This document shows, one piece after another, positions 48,471 through 59,285 of a stretch of 64,000 bases of DNA (position 1 is the first letter of the stretch; each line of letters starts with the position of its first letter). The DNA comes from Dipteronia dyeriana (lineage: Eukaryota > Streptophyta > Magnoliopsida > Sapindales > Sapindaceae), in contig CM065297.1 in NCBI GenBank assembly GCA_032871835.1, forward strand, positions 40,177,098-40,241,097. The letters are read 5' to 3'. The translations under genes and the position numbers were made by a program. The notes beneath the pieces are model-generated. The model made no database searches. It had not been told where the DNA came from and was given only the letters and a program-made list of their open reading frames with translations.

Positions 48471-49305
48471 TGTTATATGTATATTTTATTAAACGTACAC
48501 GTCATTGACAAATAGGACTACCCCCCAAGAAGATTGCCAGATAAGCATCCAAGCCACCATCGGAGGTATCACCAAAACACAAAAATTTGAGTAAGGATGA
48601 ATACGAATACTCGGCACACTTGGAATTACTCGGCGCAACATGAGAAGCCCGAGTAAAGAAGTTAAAAACATGTTCCACCAGAAAATAATCACAAGAAGGA
48701 ATCTAGAATCATACTTCAATACGGAAACATCCTAATTTCCATCCCCCTTATCCGAGGAGGAAACGAATTTAAATCAAGCAACAACTACTTTTCTAGAAGA
48801 CTGCACACGGATTAGGTAATAAGTCCTAAATAGACTGTATAACTAGATTCCCATAAAGATTCGTATTCGATCCACAAGGTCTTAGAATGAGGAAAGAAGA
48901 TAAATACGACTCCTACAAGCAACTTGTTTTAGTTAAACACTATCATCTTTCCTTACATGTGTCTCAAGGATTATGGTTCTATACACATAAATTGGCCCAT
49001 AATCTCATTGTAAAAGATATTGAACGAAATATACAAAAAATATAGAGATAAAGATACATAACCATCAATAGAAAAGAAATCACTGTAAAAGAGAGGCAAG
49101 ATAGATCGAGTGGTGTAATTTAATATTTAATAGTGGATCTGGCTTGGTTGTGCATTCAACCACCCGTGAACGTTTCTCCGGTCATCGGAGTTTTACCACG
49201 TATATTCGGTCGTAACAATATTAATTGCATTCTCTTTCTCTTCTCTTTTAACAGGTGATAATCAAATCCACCACTGTTTACTTTCTTAACCACCAAGAAA
49301 TTGAC
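48471..49305 (+). repeat. Gypsy G4 left LTR
   Basis: Begins TGTTATATGTATATTTT and is aligned by eye with the right LTR to its end near AATTGAC. It has internal sequence on both sides: purine tract on the left, primer site on the right. Confidence 0.85.
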
Positions 49306-49323
49306 GGCGCTAGAAGAAGGGGG
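49306..49323 (+). other. Candidate G4 primer-binding site
   Basis: GGCGCTAGAAGAAGGGGG directly after the LTR end, resembling the TGGCGCTAGAAGGAGGG sites seen in some plant gypsy elements. The first base or two are altered, so it is a probable, not certain, call. Confidence 0.5.
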
Positions 49324-49348
49324 CTCGAACCTTTGACCTATTTAAACC

Positions 49349-50036
49349 ATGTCTGGCAATGGAAATAAAGACAATTCTAGGGATACCCAAAAATCTTCAG
49401 ATAATGCTCACATGAGAGGAACCACTCAGGACCCCATAACAACCACCGAGAATCAACTGATATCCCTGGCTGGCATTTATCATGTCCCTCCGACCAGTGA
49501 GGATATAGCGTGTCATTTTTGGGATGTGTTACAAAAATTATTAATAGATGCAGCAGAGGAAGGAATGAATCTACTAGCCGCAGGAGAGGCAAATCCGCCA
49601 AACCCACCATCACCCCTAGTCTCCGATCGGTTATAGTCGGGCCAGAACCAGATTCGTTACCACCCATCAGGAGTTCAGATCTTGTCAATCAAACTGGGGC
49701 ACATCGCGTGACCAGGACCCTAAGATACCCATATAAGAAGGACCTCCCCGAAGACGAAGCCATGATCAAATGGGGCACGGTAGACACCACAGGTTCGATC
49801 GACGAATGGATCGGACAACATCATCAGAATACATTGAACGTCATAATCGTAAAGTCACCGTGGTACCATACGCTTACAAGGATTAACTCATGAGACTCGG
49901 ATGCAGGATGAAGAGGAGATAGTGACAGGTATGACAGTCACCCGATGGGTCGACCATCAGGGAGAGTCAGTGGGTGACAGAGATATCATAATCAAGAGCC
50001 TGGCCCGAGAGGTCAAGAATCACTTAAAAAAATGTA
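49349..50036 (+). pseudogene. Gypsy G4 gag N-terminal part
   Basis: ATG at 49349. First frame to 49636: hydrophilic start with an SNAHMRGTTQDP-like region and SEDIACHFWDVLQKLLIDAA. A frameshift near 49600 continues with SSDLVNQTGAHRVTRTLRYP and EWIGQHHQ. The reading ends near REVKNHLKK at about 50030. The conserved Gag core and zinc knuckle do not follow; instead the sequence changes to AT-rich foreign DNA. Confidence 0.65.
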
Positions 50037-51119
50037 ACTTGATATGAAAGATTCAAAATCACTACCATTTCCATTCCATATGGAACACAGAAACTATCCC
50101 CAACTACACTTATCATTGGTATTCCATCATCCCACACTGGATTTTCCATTTCAGAATTTTCCAGAGAAATTTTTTCTAACAACTAGAAATCTGAATCTTC
50201 TTCAACCGACTCTATTTTTATAAACTTTTGGAATAGGGCTCCCCCGGGGCCTTGTTTGTCACATTAATTCCCTGGAAAAAGAGCATCTTAAATCAACGAA
50301 AACTAACGTTATCAAAAGTAAAGCCTAATTACAGACAGATTCGTCAGAAATTCGTAAAAAAAATTCACAATCTTTTCACGTTTTCTTTTGTCATGATGAT
50401 TCCCTTTCAATATCTGTTTCCACTATTTAATTGTAAATGCTTGGACCGTGATAAAGAAAATAAAAATTGTACCATGTAGACATCTAAAATGACCAGATTC
50501 AATCAATTTAAAGAATTTATAATTGATGAGAATGAAACATTTTTATTTTTCAAAATTAAATGTACAAAAGCAATACAAGAAAACAATCAGAATAATATAA
50601 AAATAAATTCAGAAGAAAGGCATATATAGATTTGCAATTTTATTGTTCAATTAAAATCATTTTTCATTCAAATGTTCTTACAAACAAAGAAAAATTGATA
50701 AATGTACCTTGATATGAAAGATTTAAAATCAACGTTGAAATAATATGAAGATCATAATAAATTTTAGCCCCAAAAAGAGAAACTGAAAAAGAAAGTAGTT
50801 TTTATATTCTTAAATTTTTGAATTTGTAACTTTTGACCGAAATTGACAGCACACCAATTTTAACTAAAATCCTAGATTTTCTCCTTTAAAATATATCCCA
50901 TATCTTGCATTTTTCATTTTTTTTCATCACACCCACTCATACAATAAATAAACAAAAAACCTAAAATTATTGTTGGGCCAAAAAAAACTTGGGCTTGGGA
51001 CTTTCATGTTGTCAGAAAAAAGGTAATTTTTAATGTATTTTTACTATTTTAAATTTAAACTTACATGATTTTTCATAATTTTATAATTTTTTTAAGTATT
51101 ATAATACTACATAAATTCA

Positions 51120-51195
51120 GAAAATAGAGAACTCGAATTCTCAACCTCGTAGTGCATGTCTGATGAGTTTACTATCGGACTAATCTCATCTCATC
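51120..51195 (-). repeat. Possible tRNA-related SINE remnant
   Basis: On the minus strand GATTAGTCCGATAGT resembles an RNA polymerase III box A and GAGAATTCGAGTTCTC a box B, about 40 bp apart. No clear tail or target duplication. Weak call. Confidence 0.3.
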
Positions 51196-51854
51196 AATTT
51201 TATAATTTGTTTGATATTCTATAAAGAATTATACAAAAAGTTGATTTTTGATTTTTCTTCTTCTTATAATTACTTTAGAAATTTTTCTTTTAAAAGAAAT
51301 TGTCAAAAAGACAAAAACTAGACCAATTTATTTAAAATAAGACGAAACGAAAGAGATTAAACAATTGAATCCACAATAAAAAATTGTCTGCTAGAATATT
51401 TTATTGTGGATCCAAAGCCAATTGATCAGAGTTCTGATTCTCTCATAATCTGTTTTTTTTTGTTTTAATTTTTTGATTTCTCTTAATTTTGTAACACCCA
51501 AAACATTACATAGTCTATATTTTTTAAAAAAGTGTTTTGTTCAAACTCAATTATTCTTAAAAACAAAGCTCATCAAAAACCATGAGAGAGTCCAAACCTA
51601 ATCAATGGAATGATAATTGCAAGAAGATGCAAACAATCATAAAATAATAATAATTAAATACTAGAAATAAAAGATAGATTAATATTACATATTTAGCAGA
51701 AAAAATCACGACAAAAAGCCTATATATAAAACCCAAACATCCACAAAAACAGTTCATGGAAGTGATTATTCAGTAAAGTTTTTTTTTTTAGTACATAAAT
51801 AAATATATACATATGAAAAATGGAGCAAATGTTGAAGGGAAAATTAGGTGATCA

Positions 51855-51983
51855 TCATTTGTCAATCCCATCAAGAATGACTAGTAATGCCATGATAAAT
51901 GAATAATCCACCTCTGGATGAACTTTCACTCTGAAGTTTTCTTTTCCTTTGCAGAAACTCCCCCATGTGAAGTGGTGGTTCAC
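51855..51983 (-). pseudogene. LURP-one-related terminal exon (host gene fragment)
   Basis: Minus-strand exon preceded by a good 3' splice site (TAAATTATTGACAG at 51984 and up) and ending at TGA 51857-51855: 42 residues. The middle reads GKENFRVKVHPEVDYSFIMA and then LLVILDGI. The pattern 'GK-F-V-V-P-VDY-FI-AL-VILD-I' matches the C-terminal strand and helix of LURP-one-related (DUF567, tubby-like fold) proteins, whose last exon ends there. Upstream exons are absent: the intron runs to about 52335, where gypsy pol starts. So it is a fragment. Identification is from memory of the family and needs a search. Confidence 0.6.
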
Positions 51984-52125
51984 CTGTCAATAATTTAAAA
52001 TCAATCTTTAACGTCAAAGATAAAAAGAAGATATTGTTCGTTTTGGATTTCGTAGTTTACACGGTTTTAAAATATTGTTTGTATTGAGATAGATTATTTA
52101 TCAACTAATTTAGGAATGTTCTAGG

Positions 52126-52222
52126 TGTTAGATTGCTTATAAAATATAAGTACTATTGTTGTTGAGTTATTTCCTAACATCTTAAACTTTGGGTTTAGTC
52201 GTTATTGACATGGTATCAAAAC
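52126..52222 (+). mobile_element. Miniature LTR (TRIM-like) with Met-tRNA primer site
   Basis: An 85-bp segment starting TGTTAGATTGC and ending GTTATTGACA (52210), directly followed by TGGTATCAAAAC, a close match to the Met-tRNA primer site. Very short LTRs with this site are typical of TRIM elements. The second LTR is not found; gypsy sequence follows 110 bp later. It lies in the putative intron of the LURP-one-like fragment. Confidence 0.5.
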
Positions 52223-52335
52223 TCTTGTATGACCCAAAAGATCGGGTGAAACTTTAAGTTCTAAGATTTAGTGGTTATGGTATTAGGACATCTGCAAGAT
52301 ATAATCAGAAACTCGAAAGGAAACCAAGCTGGAAG

Positions 52336-55300
52336 ATCATAACTCAGGTCGGAATAAAAAAGCCAGTCTCAAGGTGATTGGTGCGATACAGACTATTTTT
52401 TGAGGAGCGTCAACTGGGAGAAGTAACCGAGAGCAAACACAGGAAATCCGAGAAACAGTGGAAAAAAGATAGAATTTCGACATTAATTCCATCGAGCCTG
52501 ATCCGAAGAGAATAAAGGAAGGATGGGACCTGATAATATTTATTGAAGTTGACTGACATGGGGTCGACATCCGGCCAAAGGATGCACTTGTCATTAGTGC
52601 TCGAATTGGCTATATAAAAGTTTGGAGGATACTAGTGGACAATGGTAGCTCAACAGACATCCTTAGTGTGGCTGTTTATGATCCACTAAGGTTAGATCGA
52701 AAAGACTTGCAACCCTTTCATACCCTACACAGAGGATTAGAAGGAGTTGAGGTCAGGTCTCTTAGGACGGTGAAATTGCCCGTGAAGAATCGAGCGGCGC
52801 CCTGCCAGAAAATGATGCTACTCGACTTTATAGCGGTGGACATAGAGAATTGGCCTTACAATGCCTTACTGGGTCGACCTTTCCTGAACAAAACAAAGGC
52901 AGTAACGGCAATCTACGCATTAATGATCAAATTCCTGACAGAATGGGGGGTAGGAACAGTCAATGGTTCGCAGGAGATGGCTAGAATAGCTAATCTTTCC
53001 GTTTACAAGGACAGAGATAACAGTGAACAAGTGTGCACCTTGACCCAATCTGATCAAACTAAACATGAAGAATCATTAATGTTCGAGTTCGACCCAAGTG
53101 AGGAACTTGATGCATAAGAGGAGCCAACAGAGGAAGTGGTCTTAATGGAAGATGAACCGACAAAGAAAGTTAAAATCGGAGTTACTCTAAAAGAAAAGTT
53201 CAGGACATATCTCATCAATTTACTCAAAGAGTACAAAGACGTGTTCGTGTGGAGTCATGAAGACATGGTGGGGATAGACACACGAGTGATATCACATCAT
53301 TTGGCAGTGGATCCGAGCAAAAAACCTGTGATACAAAAAATAAGATATTTTAACCTCGAAAGAAGTCGGGCAATCAAGTAGTAGGTAGGAAATTTACTTG
53401 CTGTAGGATCAATCAGAGAAATCAACTATCCTCAATGGGTAGCAAATGTAGTATTAGTCCATAAGAAAAACAGTCAATGGAGAATGTGTATGGATTTCAC
53501 AGATTTAAACAAATCATGCCCAAAGGATAGTTTTCCACTTCCCAGAATAGACCAGTTAGCTGATGCTACATCAGGTCATGAACTAATCAGTTTTATGGAT
53601 GCTTATTCGGGATACAATCAGATCGGGATAAACAAAGCTAATGAAGATAAAACAACATTTACGACTGATCAGGGTTTGTACTGTTATACAGTGATGCCTT
53701 TTGGGCTAAAAAATACTAGGGCAACAAAACAAAGATTTGTCAACAAAATTTTCGCCCGCCAAATAGGAAGAAACATGGAATTTTACACAGATGACATGTC
53801 AACCAAAAGTATCTCGGTAGACAAACATGCTTCGGACCTACGCTAAACATTTGATGTTCTGAGAAGGTACCAGATGAAGTTGAATCTAAATAAGTGACTA
53901 TTCAGGGTTCCTTCAGGAAAATTCCTTGGTTTCCTAGTGCACCAAAGGGGGATCAAAGTAAATCCTAAGAATATTGAAGCCTTCTAGAAAATGACTTCTC
54001 CGAGAACCTTAAAGGAGGTACAACATTTGACGAGATGCCTAGCTTCCCTTGGCAGGTTCATTTTGAAGGCCACATATAAATGTGCTCTTTTTTTCAAAAT
54101 AATCAGAAAGAGGAAGGGACTTGAATGGAACGTAAAATGTGAACAGGCATTTCAAAAGATAAAATAGTACTTAGGACATGCACCCATTCTCTCGAAACCG
54201 AAGGAAGGAGAAATACTTTACCTGTACTTGTCACTTACAAAATTATCAGTAAGCTCAGTCCTGGTCCGAACAGAGAATGGAATACAGAAGCTAATATACT
54301 ATACCAACAAGGCTCTCTTTCGGCTGAAACCAGATATTCTCAAGCAGAAAAGATGGCACTAGCATTAGTTTTGGCAGTAAGGAAGTTAAGGATGTATTTT
54401 CAGGCACATGCAATCAGGGTTTTCACTGATTGCCCGCTTAAGTTAATTTTGCAGAAACCTGAGATTTCAGGAAGATTAACCAAATGGGCGATCGAGCTAA
54501 GTGAATTCGATATTAAATATGTGCCTAGGACATCACCCAATGGCCAAGCAGTGACAGATTTTGTAACAGAATTCACTGAGCCTGATCTAAAAGCAAAAAA
54601 GACGTTGGGTAGGAACTTCTCATGGAAGTTATATGTTGACGGCTCCTCGAATACTCATGGTAGCGGCGTGGGGATCGTGATATGCACCCTAGAATAAGAT
54701 AATGTCAAGTGTGCCATGAGATTCAACTTCAAGGCAACAAATAACCAAGCTAAGTAAGAGGCATTGTTGGCAGGACTTAGAGTTTGCATCACACGCGGAA
54801 TAGATGAAGTAGAAATTTTTAGTGACTCATAGGTAGTCGTCAACCAAGTTTTAGATGAATATCAGACCAAGAATGAAAGTATGATGGCTTATTTGGGTGT
54901 CACAAAACAACTCCTTCAACGATTCAAGGAATATAGAATCATCCAGATCTCTAGGGAAGAAAATGAAAAAGTAGATGCTCTATCCAAACTAGCATCAGCA
55001 ACAACCACAATCAGGCCAAAGAATATCCCGGTAGCGCATCTTCTCAGGCAAAGTATAGTTGAGCCAAAGGACTTTGAAGTATCAAAAATCTGAACACCAT
55101 TGAACGGTTAGATGATTCAGCTGAAAAGGTACTTGGAAGAAGATATACTCCTAGAAGACCCCTTGGAAGCAAAACACGTCAAGTACAGGTCGGCAAGATA
55201 CACTATGATTGGAGGAGAACTGTACAGAAGTGGGTTCTCCCAAATACTCTAAAGATGCATGTCAGAGGAGAAAGCACACCGGATACTACAGGAAATCCAT

Positions 55301-56345
55301 TGTGAAGTATGCGAGAATCATACAAGAGGCAAAAGTTTGGCACACAAGGTACTCAAGCAAGGTTTTTATTGGCCTTCTTTGTTCTCTGATGCACAACGAT
55401 GTTTAGAAAGTTGCAATGCTTGCCAAAGGATCGCCAATGACATTCAACAACCCCCTGAACAACTTAGAACCTCACATCCCCATGGCCATTCGCTAAGTGG
55501 GGATTGGACTTAATTGGTCTGATGCCAGTAGGAACAGGGGTGAAGCTAAGCACTTAATTATGGTTGTTGATTATTTCACGAAATGGGTGGAAACTGAAGC
55601 GCTAGTACACATCACATAAGTAAACACCACAAACTTTGTGAAGAAAAATATACTCTACAGGTTTGGAGTCCCGAACACTATTATCACTGACGACGACACC
55701 CAATTTGGCAATCAAAAGTTTAGGCAGCTGTGCAATGAGTACCAGATTGCAAATTATTATGCCACACATGCCCACCTTCAAACAAATGGACAAGCTGAAG
55801 CAGTGAACAAAGTCATCAAGCACACGCTCAAAGCGAAGCTATTTGCTAAAAAGGGCAGTTGGGTCGAAAAACTTCCTGAAGTATTATGGGCTTATCGAAC
55901 AACAACAAGGACTTATATTGAAGAAACACCATTTTCCTTGGCATTTGGAACAGAGGCTGTTATCCAGACCGAAACATCATATATGTCACCCAAAGTCAGG
56001 TTATATGAAGAAGATCATAATTTTGATAAGTTATTACAAAGCCTGGATGCGTTAGAAGAATAAAGGGAAAAGTCCCGAGTGCGAAATGCGGCATATCAAC
56101 AAAAAGCGGTGAGGCACTACAATTCTCATGTTCGGGTCAGGAGGTTCCAAAAAAGAGACCTAGTGCTTAGAAAAGTATCGTTGAACAAAAAAAATAAGGT
56201 CGCGGGCTCATTAGCTGACAAGTGGTAAGGCCCATACAAGGTTGAAGGGATGGCTGGCCATGAAGCATTTTGGATTGCCTGATCAGATGGAGGGATTTTA
56301 CCAAGACCATGCAGTGCCCAATATTTAAAGATTTTCTATCCTTGA
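52336..56345 (+). pseudogene. Gypsy G4 pol: protease, RT, RNase H x2, integrase
   Basis: Protease: ALVISARIG then LVDNGSSTDIL (active-site DNG in place of DSG/DTG, 52629-52661) and YNALLGRPFLNK. RT: INYPQWVANVVLVHKKNSQW, FTDLNKSCPKDSFPLPRIDQ (about 53500), SFMDAYSGYNQI and FYTDD (about 53781; the usual box is YVDD). RNase H: VFTDCPLKLILQKPEISGRL. Second RNase H: LYVDGSSNTHGSGVGIV (about 54630) and FKATNNQAK. Finger: CENHTRGKSLAHKVLKQGFY, CNACQRIAND. Integrase: VDYFTKWVETEALVHIT, TIITDDDTQF, NGQAEAVNKVIK, EVLWAYRTTTRT. Frames change near 54310 and 55510, and single stops occur, so it is inactive, though better preserved than G2. Confidence 0.92.
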
Positions 56346-57429
56346 AATTCTCTTTAATCACTTTTTAGTCAGAATTTTTTTTTATTTTTAGCAACCTTTT
56401 TGAGATTTTTTCCATATTGTTAGTTTTAAAAAATCAAGAATAAAACCACGACACGGGATTCCAAAAAATATGAGCATATGATAATAAGAACATATCAAAA
56501 GATTATATCATATGATAATAAGAACATATGAAAAGATTTGAGAATTGACAAGTCGTAAAATGCTCGAGGCCATCAATTTGGCAAAAATCTCGAATGGATG
56601 GAGAAGCTTAAAAACAACATGCCAGCCGAGCAAGGTCAACCGAGACCTTATCCAAAAGGCAAACCCGATGCACCAGATTCTAAGCACTCCAGGCGCCGTC
56701 GGATAAACTCCAGTGAGTTGTGCAGCTATGTTAAGCAATTTGAAGTTTAACGATTTGGCAAACCCTTGCACAGACAAAACTAGGAGACATCCTCAGTAAC
56801 ATGCGCAAGGACTCAAACGTATGATCGTGGTGAGCCTCGATGCAATGTTTAAGTAGCAACCAATTATGAAATATAAAACGCAAGTCTATTTGCCTTTGTT
56901 TCAAGATTACTCGGTTAATAATATTAGCCAGTTAATAATATACTTGGCATATCCAGTTAATAAGATACTTGGTATTTAAAACATAAAAAAATTCAAGCAA
57001 CAAAGTTAGCCAGTTAATGAGATACTCGGAAGTTAAAACAAAGCTGATCTACTCAGATAATGACATCAAACAGTAAAAATGATGTTCGACATTCCTCGTT
57101 GGGTTTGTATTACCCTGTTCAAAATATTCATAATTAATTCACGGCTAAGAGCAGTCACGCAAATATGGAATATGGAATTTTATTAATTACACAGGATATT
57201 ATAAGATTCATCAAGTTCATCTAAGGTGAAGCCGTGGACTTCGGGTTCTTGCCATTGCTCGGATCAGGCACCAATTCATATTCGCAGAGAAGACTTTCGT
57301 TCAAATGCCAAGCGATTGTGTCAACCTAGTCATCCATCCAAGCACTATAATCCTCTCAGAGATCGGTCCAACGTCAGGCTTGTACCCGTCCATACTAGTT
57401 TCCTGACTGGCATAAAAGGTTGAAAGAGA
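56346..57429. other. Gypsy G4 spacer with short tandem repeats
   Basis: Non-coding. 56475-56540 holds two copies of a 34-bp unit (CATATGATAATAAGAACATA core). 56909-57030 holds several copies of a CCAGTTAATAAGATACTTGG-like unit. No gene seen. Confidence 0.6.
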
Positions 57430-59241
57430 GTGCTCGAACGGGACTTCCAGATGCATAAGATGAGGTTCTTTAAGTTGGCTTCGGCAATAAGCTCTCTATT
57501 CCCTCATTTGAATCCAAAGAGCCTCTAAGGAATGGTCCACATGATTTTCGATTGACAATTCTCAATTGGCTTGGGCCTTATCAGTTGCTCGATTCTTGAC
57601 CTTGAAGACCACACCAGCCGAAACCAACCCCCGCTGAAACTTCTAAGAAGCAAAACATCATAAGTCGGTGACCTCTTAAAGTGATCAACCCCTTGAACTT
57701 CAAGTTCCAGCTTGGCTTCCTTCGAAAGAGATTTAACCGTCAAGGCCTGGCGCTTAAGGTCTTTAATATTTTGCTCATAAGACGACTTTGCTTGTTCAAC
57801 CTCTTGTTCAGCCTTAAGCATCGATTCCTAGGTGACTGAGAGAAAGTCTTCAAAAAATGTAGCATTTTCTTCTGCAGCAGAAGCTCTCTCCTCGGCTTCT
57901 ATCTGCTTCGCCAAACAGCAATTAGCCAACTCCTGGGCAGAACTTGCCTCCTTTTGATAGGCCTCCTCAGTCCAGGCATGGTTATCCTCACTCTTCTTTA
58001 ACTGAGCTTCCAGATGCTTTATCCGATCAGCTTGGTGTTGTTACGTCTAGACAACCTCAGTGAACTCAGTAACCACCTGTAGGAAAATAGGTTAGATATA
58101 TTCAAATTAAGGCACAATAATATGAAATACAGTTCCGAACTTACGTAGGTTGCGCTATTGAAAATGTTATGAAGATGTTTTGTTAGGGAACCACTCCTGA
58201 AACAGCTCCAATGGTCGTCATCGATAAAAGCTCGGCCAGACGACATGGTCCTCAGTATATCCTGAGGTAGGACACGTAAGGTTTCCTGAAGATCCCACTC
58301 CTGAATCCTTAACCCCAGGGGGCAAAGAATCTCCTTTGTTCAAACATTCAGAAGGATCTTTTCCCAAATATGTCTCTGCTTAAGCACTTAGGGAGTCCCT
58401 TGTATCTGCATCTTTGTTGCTCGGTTCAACGAACGACACCATTCGAGGAATATTTGGAAGAGGTCGAGCAGGAGAATCAACTGCCTTCATTTTCTTATCC
58501 CAAGTGCGGTAGAAGTCATGATTAGCTGCAAGATCTTCTTGATCTTCTGTAATATCTTGGAAGGGTTCAAAAAAATCAGAATGAAGGTTGACCTGTTCAT
58601 CAGGGGAATCCCTAACTCTACCTTTATTAACAGACTGCTCAGTTGGCAACTCGTCAAAATGAGAACTAGGATCATCAGATGTTACACCACCTGGGTGCCT
58701 ACCTCGTCTGTCTTCATTCTCAGATCGCTAGTCATTATCAGGCCCCGTACGTTTTGGGGTTTATGCCCTACATATGTAAATTGTAAATGGATTTATGAAA
58801 TAAATAAAAGGAAAAGTTCAATTCATTCATGCTGTGTTGTTTATTTTATAACATGTGTATGCAGGGAAAAAAAACACACGCAGCGAAAGCGTGAGAAAAT
58901 TTATAAAATTAGGGTTTGCGTATAAATAAAAATTTTCCCTTTGACTAACAAGAACCTTAACCCTAGATTAATTGATGTATATAAAAAGTGTCGTACTTTT
59001 TTCTCATGACGATTGAACAAGAGTCGAATCAATTCCGTAAGATCTTCCAATCCAATCATATCAATTAAAACGTAAGAGATTGTGTTGGATGCAAATTGAT
59101 GTATGCACATATATAAGTGTTTGTATAAGATACAAACATCAATATATATATATATATAAATGATATATATGTTTTATATATTAAAAGATATATATAAAAT
59201 GCAAGTGTTTGCATAAGAGAAAAAAAAAAGAAAAAAAAAGA

Positions 59242-59285
<44 letters not shown>

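Larger units (their letters stand above)
50037..52335. other. Foreign (host-like) DNA inside the gypsy gag
   Basis: AT-rich sequence with no gypsy motif, between the N-terminal gag and the gag end/protease. It holds a terminal exon resembling LURP-one-related genes (minus), a miniature LTR and a degenerate tRNA-like stretch. The first 31 bp after the gag (50031-50061) recur with two changes at 50701-50731. Nothing else coding was recognised. Confidence 0.65.

Noticed and set aside
49306..49340. tRNA gene suggested by GGGGGCTCGAACC
   Set aside because: No cloverleaf can be drawn; the position just after an LTR fits a retroelement primer site.
59249..59282. TA run as a replication origin or regulatory site
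   Set aside because: TA runs occur at comparable places in several LTR-II copies and vary in length like ordinary microsatellites.
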